A stretch of 64,000 bases of DNA. It comes from Methanomassiliicoccaceae archaeon UBA370. GTDB lineage: Archaea; Thermoplasmatota; Thermoplasmata; Methanomassiliicoccales; Methanomethylophilaceae. A program made the position numbers and the translations under genes. This document shows, piece after piece, positions 31,990 through 40,484 of the stretch. The stretch spans positions 16,982-80,981 of the forward strand of contig DAUY01000010.1 of NCBI GenBank assembly GCA_002505345.1, read 5' to 3'. Numbering within the stretch: the first letter of the stretch is position 1; every line of letters begins with the position of its first letter. The notes under the pieces are model-generated. The model was not told the DNA's origin and searched no databases. It saw only the letters and a list, made by a program, of their open reading frames with translations.

Positions 31990-34092
31990 TTATACCTCTG
32001 CTTTGGTTTTGTTTTCTGTGTTAAGGGGTTCGTAATGGGTTTTCTTGCGTGTGACCTTCAAAGGAGTATACTCCTTTCCGCCTCCGACAAAGAACTTGGC
32101 CATCAGCTCCACGTACTGCAGCCTTAGGCTGTGCAGTCCCGCAGATAAGATAGCCAGGAAGAATATCATGAGGTGGCCGATGAGGAACACGGCGAATCCG
32201 AGTATGATACCCAGAATGCCTCCCATCGAGTCGTAGATCATAATAAACGCAATATAGTTGAAGGCCAGCGCCATGCCCGCTTTGGACATTCCGATGGCCG
32301 CCAAACGGGTGTAGGAAAGAATGTTCCCTACGATTCCGGGCAGCTCCATGATGCTCATTCCGCCGTGGCTCTTGATGTTGATGCCGCATCCTGCGACCAA
32401 CAGCACGAGTCCTACTGCGAAGGGCACCATGTAGACTGTCGTCAGGTCGCCCATGTTACCGCCGATCAGCGCGTTGGCCAAAGCGTAACAGAACATTACC
32501 AGCCCGACGAATGCCAGTATCCATCCTCCCTGCTCCATGAAGGCGTGCTTGAAGCCGTGCCTCATCTTGAGGTTGATGAACGAGCATATGTACCCGATCA
32601 TCAGGTGCACGACGCCTATGTAGACCGACAGCTTCAGAAGAAGCGGGATCTCCACAAGCTTTCCGACGCCCACGTGGGTGACGATGTGTCCTCCCTCGGA
32701 GTGTATGAAGTCAGGCAGGACTGCGGAGAATGCGCCGAGCGCTCCCTCCTCCATGCCGAATATGTGCTCCCACGTTATGCCGGTGGGCGAATACGTGCCT
32801 GTGAAGTGCATTCCCAGACATTCTCCGTAGAACAGGAGTCCGAACAGGAACGACCATATGCCACCGAAGAACAGGACGCGGGCTATTATGCGCCAGTCCC
32901 TGCCCTTTGTGACTTTGAGCCCGTATGCTCCGAGTATTATGAACGGGATCGCGTATCCGACGTCTCCCACCATGAATCCGAAGAACATTGGCAGGAATAT
33001 CGCTATCAGTATTGTCGGGTCGATCTCCTGGTACTTCGGCACGTCCACGAGCTTGGTGGCGTACTCGTAACCGCTGGAGTATCTCCCGTTGTTCATCCTG
33101 GTGGGAACGGTCTTGAAGCGCTTCTCGACCGCCTCGGTCTCCGCATCCTTGCGTCCGCGGGTCTCCTGGAACTCGACGTACATTCTGCCTTCCGAGTCCT
33201 TCTCCAGTTTCTCTTTTACCTGGTCCACCATCTTGGTGGGAACCCACGCGTCTATCACGAACGAATATTCGCTCGTGGCTATCCTCAGGGGGACCTCGCC
33301 CTTCTCGACCGTTATCGAGAGGTCCTCGTCCGATGCCCTCAGGAAGGCCTGATGCCTTTCTTTGATCGCGGCGAGCTCCTCTTCGACCTTTGCAAGGCCT
33401 GCCTCGGCGTCTGCGATCTCGGCCTCGGTGGCCTTCAGGGCCTCTGCGGGCGACCCGGTCGCCCCGACGGGCACCTGGATTTCGGAGAATCCGAAGGCAG
33501 AGAGGGTAGACATTGTCTTATCCCTGTCCCTGTTCCTCATGAAAACGGCGACCGCGGTGGGTCCCTTCTTCATGGTCGCAACAAAAAACTCCACGTCCAT
33601 GGCCTTTATAAGGGCCTCGGAGGGGTCTTCGGCGACGGTTCCCACAATGGCTACGATGCTCTCGTAACCGCCATAGAACTGGAGGTCCACCGGGAGCATC
33701 TGCATAATTTCAAGGTTGTTTTTCTTAGTGTTTAGTGCGGCGATTCTCTGGTTGAGATCATTCCTTCTGTCGAGGACCTTCATTATTTCGTCCTCGGCTG
33801 ATTCGACGCTGTTGGATAATATCCGGCTCTTTACCTTTTCAACAGGTAAGCTAGGAGTCTTGGTATGTTTGTTTATACCAAGCTCTTTCTCCATGGACCT
33901 CACCTTCAGCAGCCTCTCGGATGCTTTGGATGAATATTCACGGGGCGAACCTATGGAAAAGCCCTCGTCCGCGTCGACGGTATGATCGATCAGGTGTACC
34001 GCTTCGGCACCGTACAAGACCTCTATGGCCTCGTCCATGTGGGCTTTGGTACCCGCAACAACAATCCTACTCATCGACTCAGGAAGTGACAT
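31990..34092 (-). CDS. atpI: A-type ATP synthase subunit I (a-subunit)
   Basis: 700 residues: soluble N-terminal half (about 1-370) with coiled coils that contact the peripheral stalks and a C-terminal half with about eight membrane helices forming the ion half-channels (FMVGDVGYAIPFIIL, LSYTRLAAIGMSKAGMALAFN with the essential Arg). Starts inside the end of atpH. Confidence 0.96.
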   Translation of the reverse strand: MSLPESMSRIVVAGTKAHMDEAIEVLYGAEAVHLIDHTVDADEGFSIGSPREYSSKASERLLKVRSMEKELGINKHTKTPSLPVEKVKSRILSNSVESAEDEIMKVLDRRNDLNQRIAALNTKKNNLEIMQMLPVDLQFYGGYESIVAIVGTVAEDPSEALIKAMDVEFFVATMKKGPTAVAVFMRNRDRDKTMSTLSAFGFSEIQVPVGATGSPAEALKATEAEIADAEAGLAKVEEELAAIKERHQAFLRASDEDLSITVEKGEVPLRIATSEYSFVIDAWVPTKMVDQVKEKLEKDSEGRMYVEFQETRGRKDAETEAVEKRFKTVPTRMNNGRYSSGYEYATKLVDVPKYQEIDPTILIAIFLPMFFGFMVGDVGYAIPFIILGAYGLKVTKGRDWRIIARVLFFGGIWSFLFGLLFYGECLGMHFTGTYSPTGITWEHIFGMEEGALGAFSAVLPDFIHSEGGHIVTHVGVGKLVEIPLLLKLSVYIGVVHLMIGYICSFINLKMRHGFKHAFMEQGGWILAFVGLVMFCYALANALIGGNMGDLTTVYMVPFAVGLVLLVAGCGINIKSHGGMSIMELPGIVGNILSYTRLAAIGMSKAGMALAFNYIAFIMIYDSMGGILGIILGFAVFLIGHLMIFFLAILSAGLHSLRLQYVELMAKFFVGGGKEYTPLKVTRKKTHYEPLNTENKTKAEV

Positions 34093-34411
34093 CTAGGGTC
34101 CTCTCGAATTCTTTGTTGAGAAAATCTTTGACTTCCTTCATCTTAGCTTCAGAAGCATTCTGGAGGGCTTTGGCCTGCGACCTGCCCTTTTTGAGGAGCT
34201 CTTCGCGTTTAGCCTGAAGCTCCATGCTCTTTGCTGCGATATTGGACTCGGTGGAGCTGCGTATCTTAGCTTCCTCGTCCTGAATCCTCTTCACAGAATC
34301 CCTGCGGGCTTTGGATAAAGCCTCCCTGCTTTCGCCACGGGCCTTTTCGACCTTGGCGTCAGCGGCCTTCTCCGCGTCCTTAATCTCCGTAAGTATTTCA
34401 GTTCGGCTCAA
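34079..34411 (-). CDS. atpH: A-type ATP synthase subunit H
   Basis: 110 residues, one continuous coiled coil (AEKAADAKVEKARGESREALSKAR...), the peripheral-stalk partner of E. First gene of the operon. The only in-frame start is a TTG preceded by GGGGAG. Its promoter probably uses one of the TATA-like elements at 34438-34486 on the minus strand. It overlaps atpI by 14 bp. Confidence 0.87.
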   Translation of the reverse strand: MSRTEILTEIKDAEKAADAKVEKARGESREALSKARRDSVKRIQDEEAKIRSSTESNIAAKSMELQAKREELLKKGRSQAKALQNASEAKMKEVKDFLNKEFERTLDVTS

Positions 34412-34437
34412 ATTAAACTCCCCGACCTTTTGGGCAG

Positions 34438-34486
34438 TTATATCGAAGAATATACTTAATGGTAATTGTGGACGTTTATATACTCT
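34438..34486 (-). promoter_or_regulatory. ATP synthase operon promoter region
   Basis: Minus strand contains GATATAAC (about 34438-34445), AAGTATATTC (34452-34461) and AGTATATAAACG (34474-34485). The last has the best TATA match and would give a leader of about 45 nt before the TTG of atpH. Which of them is used is not decidable by eye. Confidence 0.4.
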
Positions 34487-34503
34487 ATAATAACAAAAAT
34501 AAC

Positions 34504-34950
34504 TCAGGCGGGGTATTTTCTAACTATCATGCCCGATTCTTCCAAGAGCTCTTTGGACAGGTCGTCGGGATAGCCTTCGCCGAACACAATTTCGGTTATG
34601 CCCGCATTGATTATGATCTTTGCACACATAGAACACGGATATGTGGTGGTGTAGATCGATGCGTCCTTCACGCTTACACCGAAGTAGGCCGCCTGCACCA
34701 CCGCGTTCTGCTCCGCGTGAACGCCCCTGCAAAGCTCGTGCCTGGTGCCCGATGGAACATCAAGTATCTCGCGGATGCATCCCAGCTCATCGCAGTGCCT
34801 CGATCCCTTGGGCGCCCCGTTGTACCCTGTGGAGAGCACCCTTTTATCCTTTACGATAACAGCTCCGACCTGCCTCCGTATGCATGTCGACCTTGTGGCT
34901 ACGAGTTTGGCCATATTCATGAAATACTCGTCGTTAGAGGGTCTTTCCAT
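34504..34950 (-). CDS. dCMP deaminase
   Basis: Zinc enzyme converting dCMP to dUMP for thymidylate synthesis. 148 residues; zinc ligands in HAEQN and PCSMC, substrate-binding GYNGAPKG and CIRE segments as in ComEB/dCMP deaminases. A divergent promoter region (34951-35019) separates it from the S26 peptidase. Confidence 0.92.
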   Translation of the reverse strand: MERPSNDEYFMNMAKLVATRSTCIRRQVGAVIVKDKRVLSTGYNGAPKGSRHCDELGCIREILDVPSGTRHELCRGVHAEQNAVVQAAYFGVSVKDASIYTTTYPCSMCAKIIINAGITEIVFGEGYPDDLSKELLEESGMIVRKYPA

Positions 34951-35019
34951 CGTCTCTTCATGGAGATTTTCATATATAGTGATTGAGAGCGTTAAATAAC
35001 GCTTAGTTGTTTTACTTTT

Positions 35020-35859
35020 ATGGATCGGGAAGATAAGAACACCCTTATTGCAATTGTGGCGATATTATTGGTGTTTTTATCTGGCTACGTTGGTATTCAT
35101 ATTTATTCGGGGCACAATCCGTATTTCTCGCTGGTGACTTCTCAGAGCATGCAGCACGACGACCACAGTTCGGAACTGGGAATAATAGACACCGGCGACA
35201 TGGTCATCGTTAGAGACAAATCCATGATCGATCTGCAGACCTATCTCGAGGGCCGAACGACGGGCTTCGGGACATTCGGAGATTATGGCAGCGTGATAAT
35301 CTACAGGGGAGATTACGGTTCCAGTATAATACACAGATTATTGCTTCAAATTGAAGTAAAAGAGGACAGTTCCGGAAAATATGCCAGTATACCATATTTG
35401 GATGCTTATCCCTCTTGGGAAAGCGCGGATTCGCCCGGGACGGAACTCGACCCGGACATGCTCAGGGAAGATATAATCCTCAAAGATCTGGGATATAGGG
35501 GGCTCGATGTGTATATCAATATCGAGTTCATCCTCAGCAAAACCGATGCGGGAGTCTCCGGATATGTGACCATGGGGGACAACAACACTATCATCGACCA
35601 GAGTTCTTTTTACGGTACCGACTTTGTGATCGCAGGACTGGTGACCGAAGATAGGATCATCTCTGTTCCTGTAATTGAAATACCTTGGGTAGGATGTTTG
35701 AAACTTTCGTTTGATGGGAGAGCGTATATCGTCGACCATCATTCTCCCAACAGCTTACCTTCTTTAGGATTTTTTATGCTGGGTATGTTGTTCCTTGTTC
35801 TTTCTTTGTATGTACTATACATCGGAGTGATCACAGAAAAAAGAAGAAAGAAAACCTGA
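35020..35859 (+). CDS. S26 family signal peptidase
   Basis: 279 residues with an N-terminal membrane helix (about 8-28) and a C-terminal one (about 243-268). Ser in VTSQSMQHD, the hydrophobic strand SVIIYRGDYGSSIIHRLLL (His in place of bacterial Lys, as in the archaeal/ER S26B group) and MGDNN are the catalytic boxes. The stretch between the Ser and His boxes is long, and the second membrane helix is atypical. Cleaves signal peptides of exported proteins, or a specialised subset. Confidence 0.82.
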   Translation: MDREDKNTLIAIVAILLVFLSGYVGIHIYSGHNPYFSLVTSQSMQHDDHSSELGIIDTGDMVIVRDKSMIDLQTYLEGRTTGFGTFGDYGSVIIYRGDYGSSIIHRLLLQIEVKEDSSGKYASIPYLDAYPSWESADSPGTELDPDMLREDIILKDLGYRGLDVYINIEFILSKTDAGVSGYVTMGDNNTIIDQSSFYGTDFVIAGLVTEDRIISVPVIEIPWVGCLKLSFDGRAYIVDHHSPNSLPSLGFFMLGMLFLVLSLYVLYIGVITEKRRKKT

Positions 35860-35866
35860 CGGCGTA

Positions 35867-35897
35867 AACCCCCCCACCCCTTCATTTCCACTGCAAA
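35867..35897 (-). promoter_or_regulatory. origin recognition box (ORB)-like element, left copy
   Basis: On the minus strand this 31-bp sequence reads TTTGCAGTGGAAATGAAGGG followed by GTGGGGGGGTT. It agrees with the archaeal ORB consensus bound by Orc1/Cdc6 (T-CAGTGGAAA-GAAG-GGGT plus a G-string). It is a perfect inverted match to 37418-37448, with the cdc6 gene between. G-string points away from cdc6. Confidence 0.75.
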
Positions 35898-35907
35898 CGA
35901 AAAACGA

Positions 35908-37152
35908 TCATATCAAGGTGGTCTGCTTGACATTTTTATAATTTTTCAATTTTTTAAATAACACGTCTGATTTGATCAGTTCCATGACTTCTTTGCTGCC
36001 AAGTTCGATCTCTCTCGTTCTTCCGGCGCGACCGAAAGATTTGACCCTCGCGTGAATTATTCCCATCATATCTAATTCCGATATCAGACCCGCGACCCTT
36101 CTTTGCGTGAGAGTCGATGATTCAAGAATTTCTGATATGTGTTTGTATGTTGTGAAGACATCTCCGGTGTTCATCGTCGGATTGTCGTTCTCTGTATTGA
36201 TCACGATGCTCATCAGAACGGTTTTTGATTGAGGCGTGAGTGTTCTTACTACCTCTGAAACGGCATCCAGTTCGATTTTGTTCTTTGCATATTTTACATG
36301 CGCTTCCGTTATGATATTGTCATTATTCCTTTCAGCTATATCAGAAGCGATTCTGAGAAGATCCAAGGCTCTCCTTGCATCGCCCATGTCCTGGGCCGAA
36401 AGTGCGGCACAGTATGATACAACTCCTTGAGAAAGTACTCCCTTTTCAAAAGCCTCTTCCGATCTGTCTTTTAAAATATCTTCTAGTTGGACAGTGTTAT
36501 ATGGAGGGAATATTATTTTTTCTTCACCCAATCTGCTTTTTATCTTCGGATCGAGAAAATCAGTGAATTTCGGATTGTTGCTGATTCCTATTATCGATAC
36601 TTTAGATTGTTCCAAAACTTCGTTTATCGTAGTGAGAAAATAGAAAATATCGTCTCCGTTCTTCTGAAAAGATCTGTCGATTTCATCCAGAACGATTATG
36701 TAAATTTTGTTTTCTTTATCGACATATTTAGTAAGTTCACTAAAAACCCTGTCAAGACTCCAACCTGTGAAAGGAATGCTTTTTGTTTCATCCTTTATTA
36801 TCTGGCTTCCGATGTTGTAAAGTATTCCGTAAGGAGTATCCACAACTTCGCAGTTGATGTATATGAAAGAACAGTTTTCTTCATTTTCATCGGCCTTTTT
36901 CAATTCTTTGCCGATATATTTCACCACTGCGGTTTTACCGGTTCCTGTCTTTCCGATAATAAGTATATTGGATGGTTTGTCTTTTGCTAAAGATGGTGCA
37001 ACAATCTCTACGATTTCTTTTATCTGTTCTTCTCTATGCGGGAGCTGTTCGGGAATATATGACGACTGAAGGATCCTCTTATTTTTTACAAGCGGATTTC
37101 GTTTATCCATGTAATGCTTGAAAATCGACTCGCCCTCATTCAAAGGAAACAC
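35908..37152 (-). CDS. cdc6: origin-recognition/initiator protein Orc1/Cdc6
   Basis: 414-residue initiator that binds ORB elements and loads MCM. AAA+ module: Walker A IGKTGTGKTAVV (near 64-75), Walker B IIVLDEIDRS (near 150), sensor 1 GISNNP; C-terminal winged helix from about 320 (…TLTQRRVAGLISELDMMGII). GTG start; a TATA-like element (ATTATATGC, about 37176-37186 minus strand) suggests a nearly leaderless mRNA. The gene is AT-rich compared with most neighbours. Confidence 0.95.
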   Translation of the reverse strand: MFPLNEGESIFKHYMDKRNPLVKNKRILQSSYIPEQLPHREEQIKEIVEIVAPSLAKDKPSNILIIGKTGTGKTAVVKYIGKELKKADENEENCSFIYINCEVVDTPYGILYNIGSQIIKDETKSIPFTGWSLDRVFSELTKYVDKENKIYIIVLDEIDRSFQKNGDDIFYFLTTINEVLEQSKVSIIGISNNPKFTDFLDPKIKSRLGEEKIIFPPYNTVQLEDILKDRSEEAFEKGVLSQGVVSYCAALSAQDMGDARRALDLLRIASDIAERNNDNIITEAHVKYAKNKIELDAVSEVVRTLTPQSKTVLMSIVINTENDNPTMNTGDVFTTYKHISEILESSTLTQRRVAGLISELDMMGIIHARVKSFGRAGRTREIELGSKEVMELIKSDVLFKKLKNYKNVKQTTLI

Positions 37153-37277
37153 CGCATTTTCTCATCTATAATAAGCAAGCATATAATGATTTTTAGAGTT
37201 GGATGCAATGATGTTTATCAATCTCATTATGCATCCATTTTATAATTAAATCGTATTTCCGTCATAGTCATTCAGGA
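37153..37277. other. AT-rich candidate unwinding region upstream of cdc6
   Basis: About 125 bp of low-GC DNA between cdc6 and the next small gene, with an imperfect inverted repeat GGATGCAATGA / TCATTATGCATCC (37201-37236). Together with the ORB at 37418 it fits the usual origin plan of an AT-rich element beside initiator boxes, and also contains the cdc6 promoter. Confidence 0.45.
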
Positions 37278-37286
37278 ATGGATAAT

Positions 37287-37379
37287 ATGAAACACAAAGC
37301 AATAGTCGTTATCGGTGCTTGCGTCCTCGGAATCGCACTTTTCATTGGAATTCTGTATATCATCGGCAGTCTTTCCTAA
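37287..37379 (+). CDS. 30-residue single-pass membrane peptide
   Basis: A tiny frame, MKHKAIVVIGACVLGIALFI and on to IIGSLS, is one membrane helix with a positively charged N-terminus. CAGGA lies 8 bp before the ATG; an in-frame ATG at 37278 adds three residues. It sits between the cdc6 promoter and the right ORB. Coding status rests on composition, start signal and topology only. Confidence 0.4.
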   Translation: MKHKAIVVIGACVLGIALFIGILYIIGSLS

Positions 37380-37417
37380 GAAGCGATATATTTTTTCAAG
37401 CCCCTTCTTTTTTATCC

Positions 37418-37448
37418 TTTGCAGTGGAAATGAAGGGGTGGGGGGGTT
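37418..37448 (+). promoter_or_regulatory. origin recognition box (ORB)-like element, right copy
   Basis: 31 bp: TTTGCAGTGGAAATGAAGGG then GTGGGGGGGTT. Identical, in inverted orientation, to 35867-35897. It contains the dyad and the G-string typical of Orc1/Cdc6 boxes and lies about 270 bp upstream of the cdc6 start, the usual place for an archaeal origin. Confidence 0.8.
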
Positions 37449-37500
37449 CAGCCTAACTGTAGCGGCTTCATTAAAGTCATTACACTATCTCTCATATCCT

Positions 37501-37809
37501 GTGCCAGGCATTCTCAGGGATAGATATTTCATAATATCGATATCGCTGCTATCGGTATTCATGATCGCATGGTCTGTTTCGGATGCGAGAACAGAAGGCG
37601 AAAGCGATCGTGTTTTGGGAATTGCTTTCGATGTAAGAGAAACAGAGAACGGTTTTGTTTTTTCGGTGGAAACTTCCGATGCCTCATTATTCAAATGTTT
37701 TTATGAAAAATGCCCGGACGATTTGGGTGTTTACTTCTTTTACGGGGATTTTTCTAAAGATAACGAACTGATATTCCTTAAAAATATGATACTCGCAGAA
37801 CATGAATAA
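37501..37809 (+). CDS. membrane-anchored OB-fold-like protein next to origin
   Basis: About 102 residues from GTG 37501: a hydrophobic N-terminal helix (YFIISISLLSVFMIAWSV) and a small beta-rich domain (VLGIAFDVRETENGFVFSVETS... GVYFFYGDFSKDNELIFLKNM) whose strand pattern resembles an OB fold. A longer open frame back to 37315 crosses the ORB and encodes no plausible protein, so I reject it. Function unknown; it ends 9 bp before the TiaS start. Confidence 0.6.
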   Translation: MPGILRDRYFIISISLLSVFMIAWSVSDARTEGESDRVLGIAFDVRETENGFVFSVETSDASLFKCFYEKCPDDLGVYFFYGDFSKDNELIFLKNMILAEHE

Positions 37810-37818
37810 AATAATTGA

Positions 37819-39156
37819 ATGCGTTGGGTCCGAAGCGTGTACGTTTCATTCGACGACACGGACTCGAACGAGGGCCTGTGCACGACATTTTTGGCCACGG
37901 AAGTGATGAAAGAAATTGACGATCTGGACCTGATAGGTTATCCCAGATTGGTGCGTCTCAATCCGGCGGTTCCGTGGAAAACACGCGGAAACGGGTCCCT
38001 CTCCCTCAGAGTTGGACACGGTGGGGGAAAAAAGACCAAGGTCGGTGAAATTTCCGGAAAGGAGTTTTTCTGTTACGAAAGGCAGATTCGCTGGGAGCCG
38101 GATGCCGGAGAGCTTCTCGAGAGGATCATCCCCATAGTGAAGGGCAACCGTCATTTTTCATCCGACTCGGGAATCGTCGTATCTGAAAAGAAACCGTCCC
38201 AGTCCTATTACTGGAAGGGCGTCAGAAGAATAGTGGAAAGATCGGACGTCGAAGAGGAGTTGGACCGTATCGGCGCGCTTCGCAGCGGATTCGGGAACGG
38301 AAGAGGCATAATAGGTTCAACTTGCGGGATGGCCTGGAGGCCCCGCGACAGCACGTACGAGATGATCACATACCGCCCGAGGCACAGATGGGGCACGGAA
38401 AGGGTGCTCGAGCCCGAATCCATCGGGGAGATGGACCGTTCTTTCCCGTCAACTTTCAACAGCTGGGAGGAAAGGTTCCATAAGGTATCCATGGTTCCCG
38501 GCACCCCCTGCCCGGTCATGTACGGTCTGCGCGGCGACAGGGCGGAGGACCTCCCCGGCGCCTCGGCCGTGATACGCACAGAGCCGCTTGAGCGCAGATT
38601 CGTTTTCCTTACGAACCAGGGGACCGACGACCACATAGTCTACCGTCCGAAAGAACTCGAGCCCATGAGCTCCTACTACATAGAAGGGACAGTCCTATCG
38701 AGGCGCCATCTTCCCGGGGGACATGTGGTGGTATGCCTCGATACAGGCTTCGGCACCGTGGAATGCACGGCGTACGAGCCGTCCAAGGAGTTCAGGTCCG
38801 CCTTTGAATGGCTGACGGCAGGAGACGCCGTCGGCGTGATGGGCGAGATGCGAACCGAGCCCAGGACCGTCAACGTCGAGAAGATGAGGGTGATCGGCAC
38901 CGTCGGGGAGTTCGAGAAGATATCCAATCCCCTGTGCGGAAAGTGCGGAAGGACAATGGAGTCCGTAGGAAAGGGAAAGGGATACCGCTGCCGCAGATGC
39001 GGCACATCTTCGGGCGAACCGGTGAAGAGGGAGAACACCAGATGGATCGTCCCGGGATGGTACGAGCCCCCCTCCTCCTCCCGCAGACACCTATCCAAGC
39101 CTTTGAAGAGAATGGGCGAGGAACAGCCCGTCGAGTTCGTCAATAGCCGTATCTAA
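37819..39156 (+). CDS. tiaS: tRNA-Ile2 agmatinylcytidine synthetase
   Basis: Modifies C34 of the AUA-reading tRNA-Ile with agmatine and ATP, an archaea-specific step. 445 residues: SFDDTDSNEG at the start, TRGNGSLS, the kinase-like GHGGGKKTK region, an OB-type domain, and a C-terminal zinc ribbon (CGKCGRTM...CRRCG). The true start may be GTG 37837, giving MYVSFDDTDS, the usual N-terminus. Confidence 0.94.
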   Translation: MRWVRSVYVSFDDTDSNEGLCTTFLATEVMKEIDDLDLIGYPRLVRLNPAVPWKTRGNGSLSLRVGHGGGKKTKVGEISGKEFFCYERQIRWEPDAGELLERIIPIVKGNRHFSSDSGIVVSEKKPSQSYYWKGVRRIVERSDVEEELDRIGALRSGFGNGRGIIGSTCGMAWRPRDSTYEMITYRPRHRWGTERVLEPESIGEMDRSFPSTFNSWEERFHKVSMVPGTPCPVMYGLRGDRAEDLPGASAVIRTEPLERRFVFLTNQGTDDHIVYRPKELEPMSSYYIEGTVLSRRHLPGGHVVVCLDTGFGTVECTAYEPSKEFRSAFEWLTAGDAVGVMGEMRTEPRTVNVEKMRVIGTVGEFEKISNPLCGKCGRTMESVGKGKGYRCRRCGTSSGEPVKRENTRWIVPGWYEPPSSSRRHLSKPLKRMGEEQPVEFVNSRI

Positions 39157-39166
39157 TCACCGACAA

Positions 39167-39208
39167 TATTATATAGCGAAAATCGACACTACGAACCAGA
39201 ATTGGAGG
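39167..39208 (+). promoter_or_regulatory. thiolase promoter and ribosome site
   Basis: ATTATATAG at 39168-39176 is followed at suitable distance by TTGGAGG (39202-39208), 9 bp before the ATG at 39218. Confidence 0.5.
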
Positions 39209-39217
39209 CCGCTAAAA

Positions 39218-40396
39218 ATGCAAGAGGCAGTTATTCTAAGCGCAACAAGGACCCCTATAGGAAAATACGGAAAATCGCTGATGGACGTCAAAGCCAAGGA
39301 CCTGGGAGGCATCGCTATCAAAGAGGCGGTATCCAGGGCCGGCATATCCCCCGAAGATATACAGGAATGCATAATGGGCAACGTGATCTCTGCCGGCATG
39401 GGGCAGAACCCCGCAAGGCAGGCGGCGGTCGCCGCCGGACTGCCCGTCGAGATAGGTTCTTTCACCGTCAATGCAGTTTGCGGCTCCGGAATGAAATCCG
39501 CGATGCTCGCCGCAGATGCGATCAAAGCGGGACAATACGAAGTGTTGGCCGTAGGCGGCATGGAGAACATGAGCTCCGCCCCGTACCTCCTCAAGGGAGC
39601 CAGATGGGGATTCAAGATGGGAGACCAGCCCGCCGTGGACTCGATGGTCTACGACGGCCTATGGGATGTTTTCAACGACCAGCACATGGGCATCACCGGA
39701 GAGATCGTGGCAGAGCGCTTCAAGGTCACAAGGGAAGACGCCGATACCATGGCCTACCAGAGCAACCTCAAGGCCGCCGAGGCCCAGGCAAAAGGCAAGT
39801 TCGACAGGGAGATAGTCCCGGTAACGGTCAAAGGAAGGAAAGAAGACATAGTCGTCAAACAGGACGAGGGTGTGAGGGCCGACACGACGATGGAGTCCCT
39901 GGGGAAGCTTAAGCCCGCATTCAAAAAGGACGGCGTCGTGACCGCAGGGAACTCCTCGCAGCTCAGCGACGGAGCGTCCGCGATGGTGATCTCGTCCAGA
40001 AAATGGGCCGAGGAGCATGGGATAAGGCCGATGGCATCCATAGTGGCATACGGAGAACGCGGAGTGAAGCCCGAGCTCATAATGGAGGCGCCCATCCCCA
40101 CGACGAGGCACGTCCTGAAAATGTCGGGAATGACGATCGACGACATCGACCTCTTCGAGCACAACGAGGCCTTCGCCACCGCATCCTGCGCAGTGAAGAA
40201 GGAGCTCGGCGTTCCGGACGAGATATTTAACGTGAACGGAGGAGCCATAGCGTTGGGACACCCCATCGGGTGCTCGGGCGCGAGGGTCATCACAACCCTG
40301 CTCTACGCCCTTGAGGACAGGAAGAAGAGCGTCGGCCTGGGCACGCTCTGCCTGGGCGGAGGAAATGCGGTCACGATGATAGTCAAGCGCGAATGA
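39218..40396 (+). CDS. acetyl-CoA C-acetyltransferase (thiolase)
   Basis: 392 residues of the condensing thiolase family. Nucleophile C88 in NAVCGSGMKS, HNEAFA, GHPIGCSGAR and the second Cys in TLCLGGGNA are present. The size and motifs match bacterial-type homotetrameric acetoacetyl-CoA thiolases; archaeal mevalonate-pathway thiolases usually lie beside HMG-CoA synthase and a DUF35 protein, which are absent here. Condensation or fatty-acid thiolysis cannot be distinguished. Confidence 0.93.
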   Translation: MQEAVILSATRTPIGKYGKSLMDVKAKDLGGIAIKEAVSRAGISPEDIQECIMGNVISAGMGQNPARQAAVAAGLPVEIGSFTVNAVCGSGMKSAMLAADAIKAGQYEVLAVGGMENMSSAPYLLKGARWGFKMGDQPAVDSMVYDGLWDVFNDQHMGITGEIVAERFKVTREDADTMAYQSNLKAAEAQAKGKFDREIVPVTVKGRKEDIVVKQDEGVRADTTMESLGKLKPAFKKDGVVTAGNSSQLSDGASAMVISSRKWAEEHGIRPMASIVAYGERGVKPELIMEAPIPTTRHVLKMSGMTIDDIDLFEHNEAFATASCAVKKELGVPDEIFNVNGGAIALGHPIGCSGARVITTLLYALEDRKKSVGLGTLCLGGGNAVTMIVKRE

Positions 40397-40484
40397 AGAC
40401 CGAACCATCGCAAACCCCTTAACTTTTTTCTGCCCGGCCTCCCGGGTAAGAAAGTAATATCAACATATCAGGTAATCGAGTGTC

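Noticed and set aside
32173..33735. 520-residue open frame antisense to atpI
   Set aside because: Shadow frame with no domain and atypical composition.
35867..37448. 31-bp inverted repeats as ends of a transposon carrying cdc6
   Set aside because: No transposase, no target duplication seen, and the repeats match initiator-box consensus, so origin elements are a better explanation.
37315..37500. N-terminal extension of the origin-side OB-like protein
   Set aside because: It would translate through the ORB and a T-rich tract into an implausible sequence; a GTG at 37501 gives a proper membrane-anchor start.
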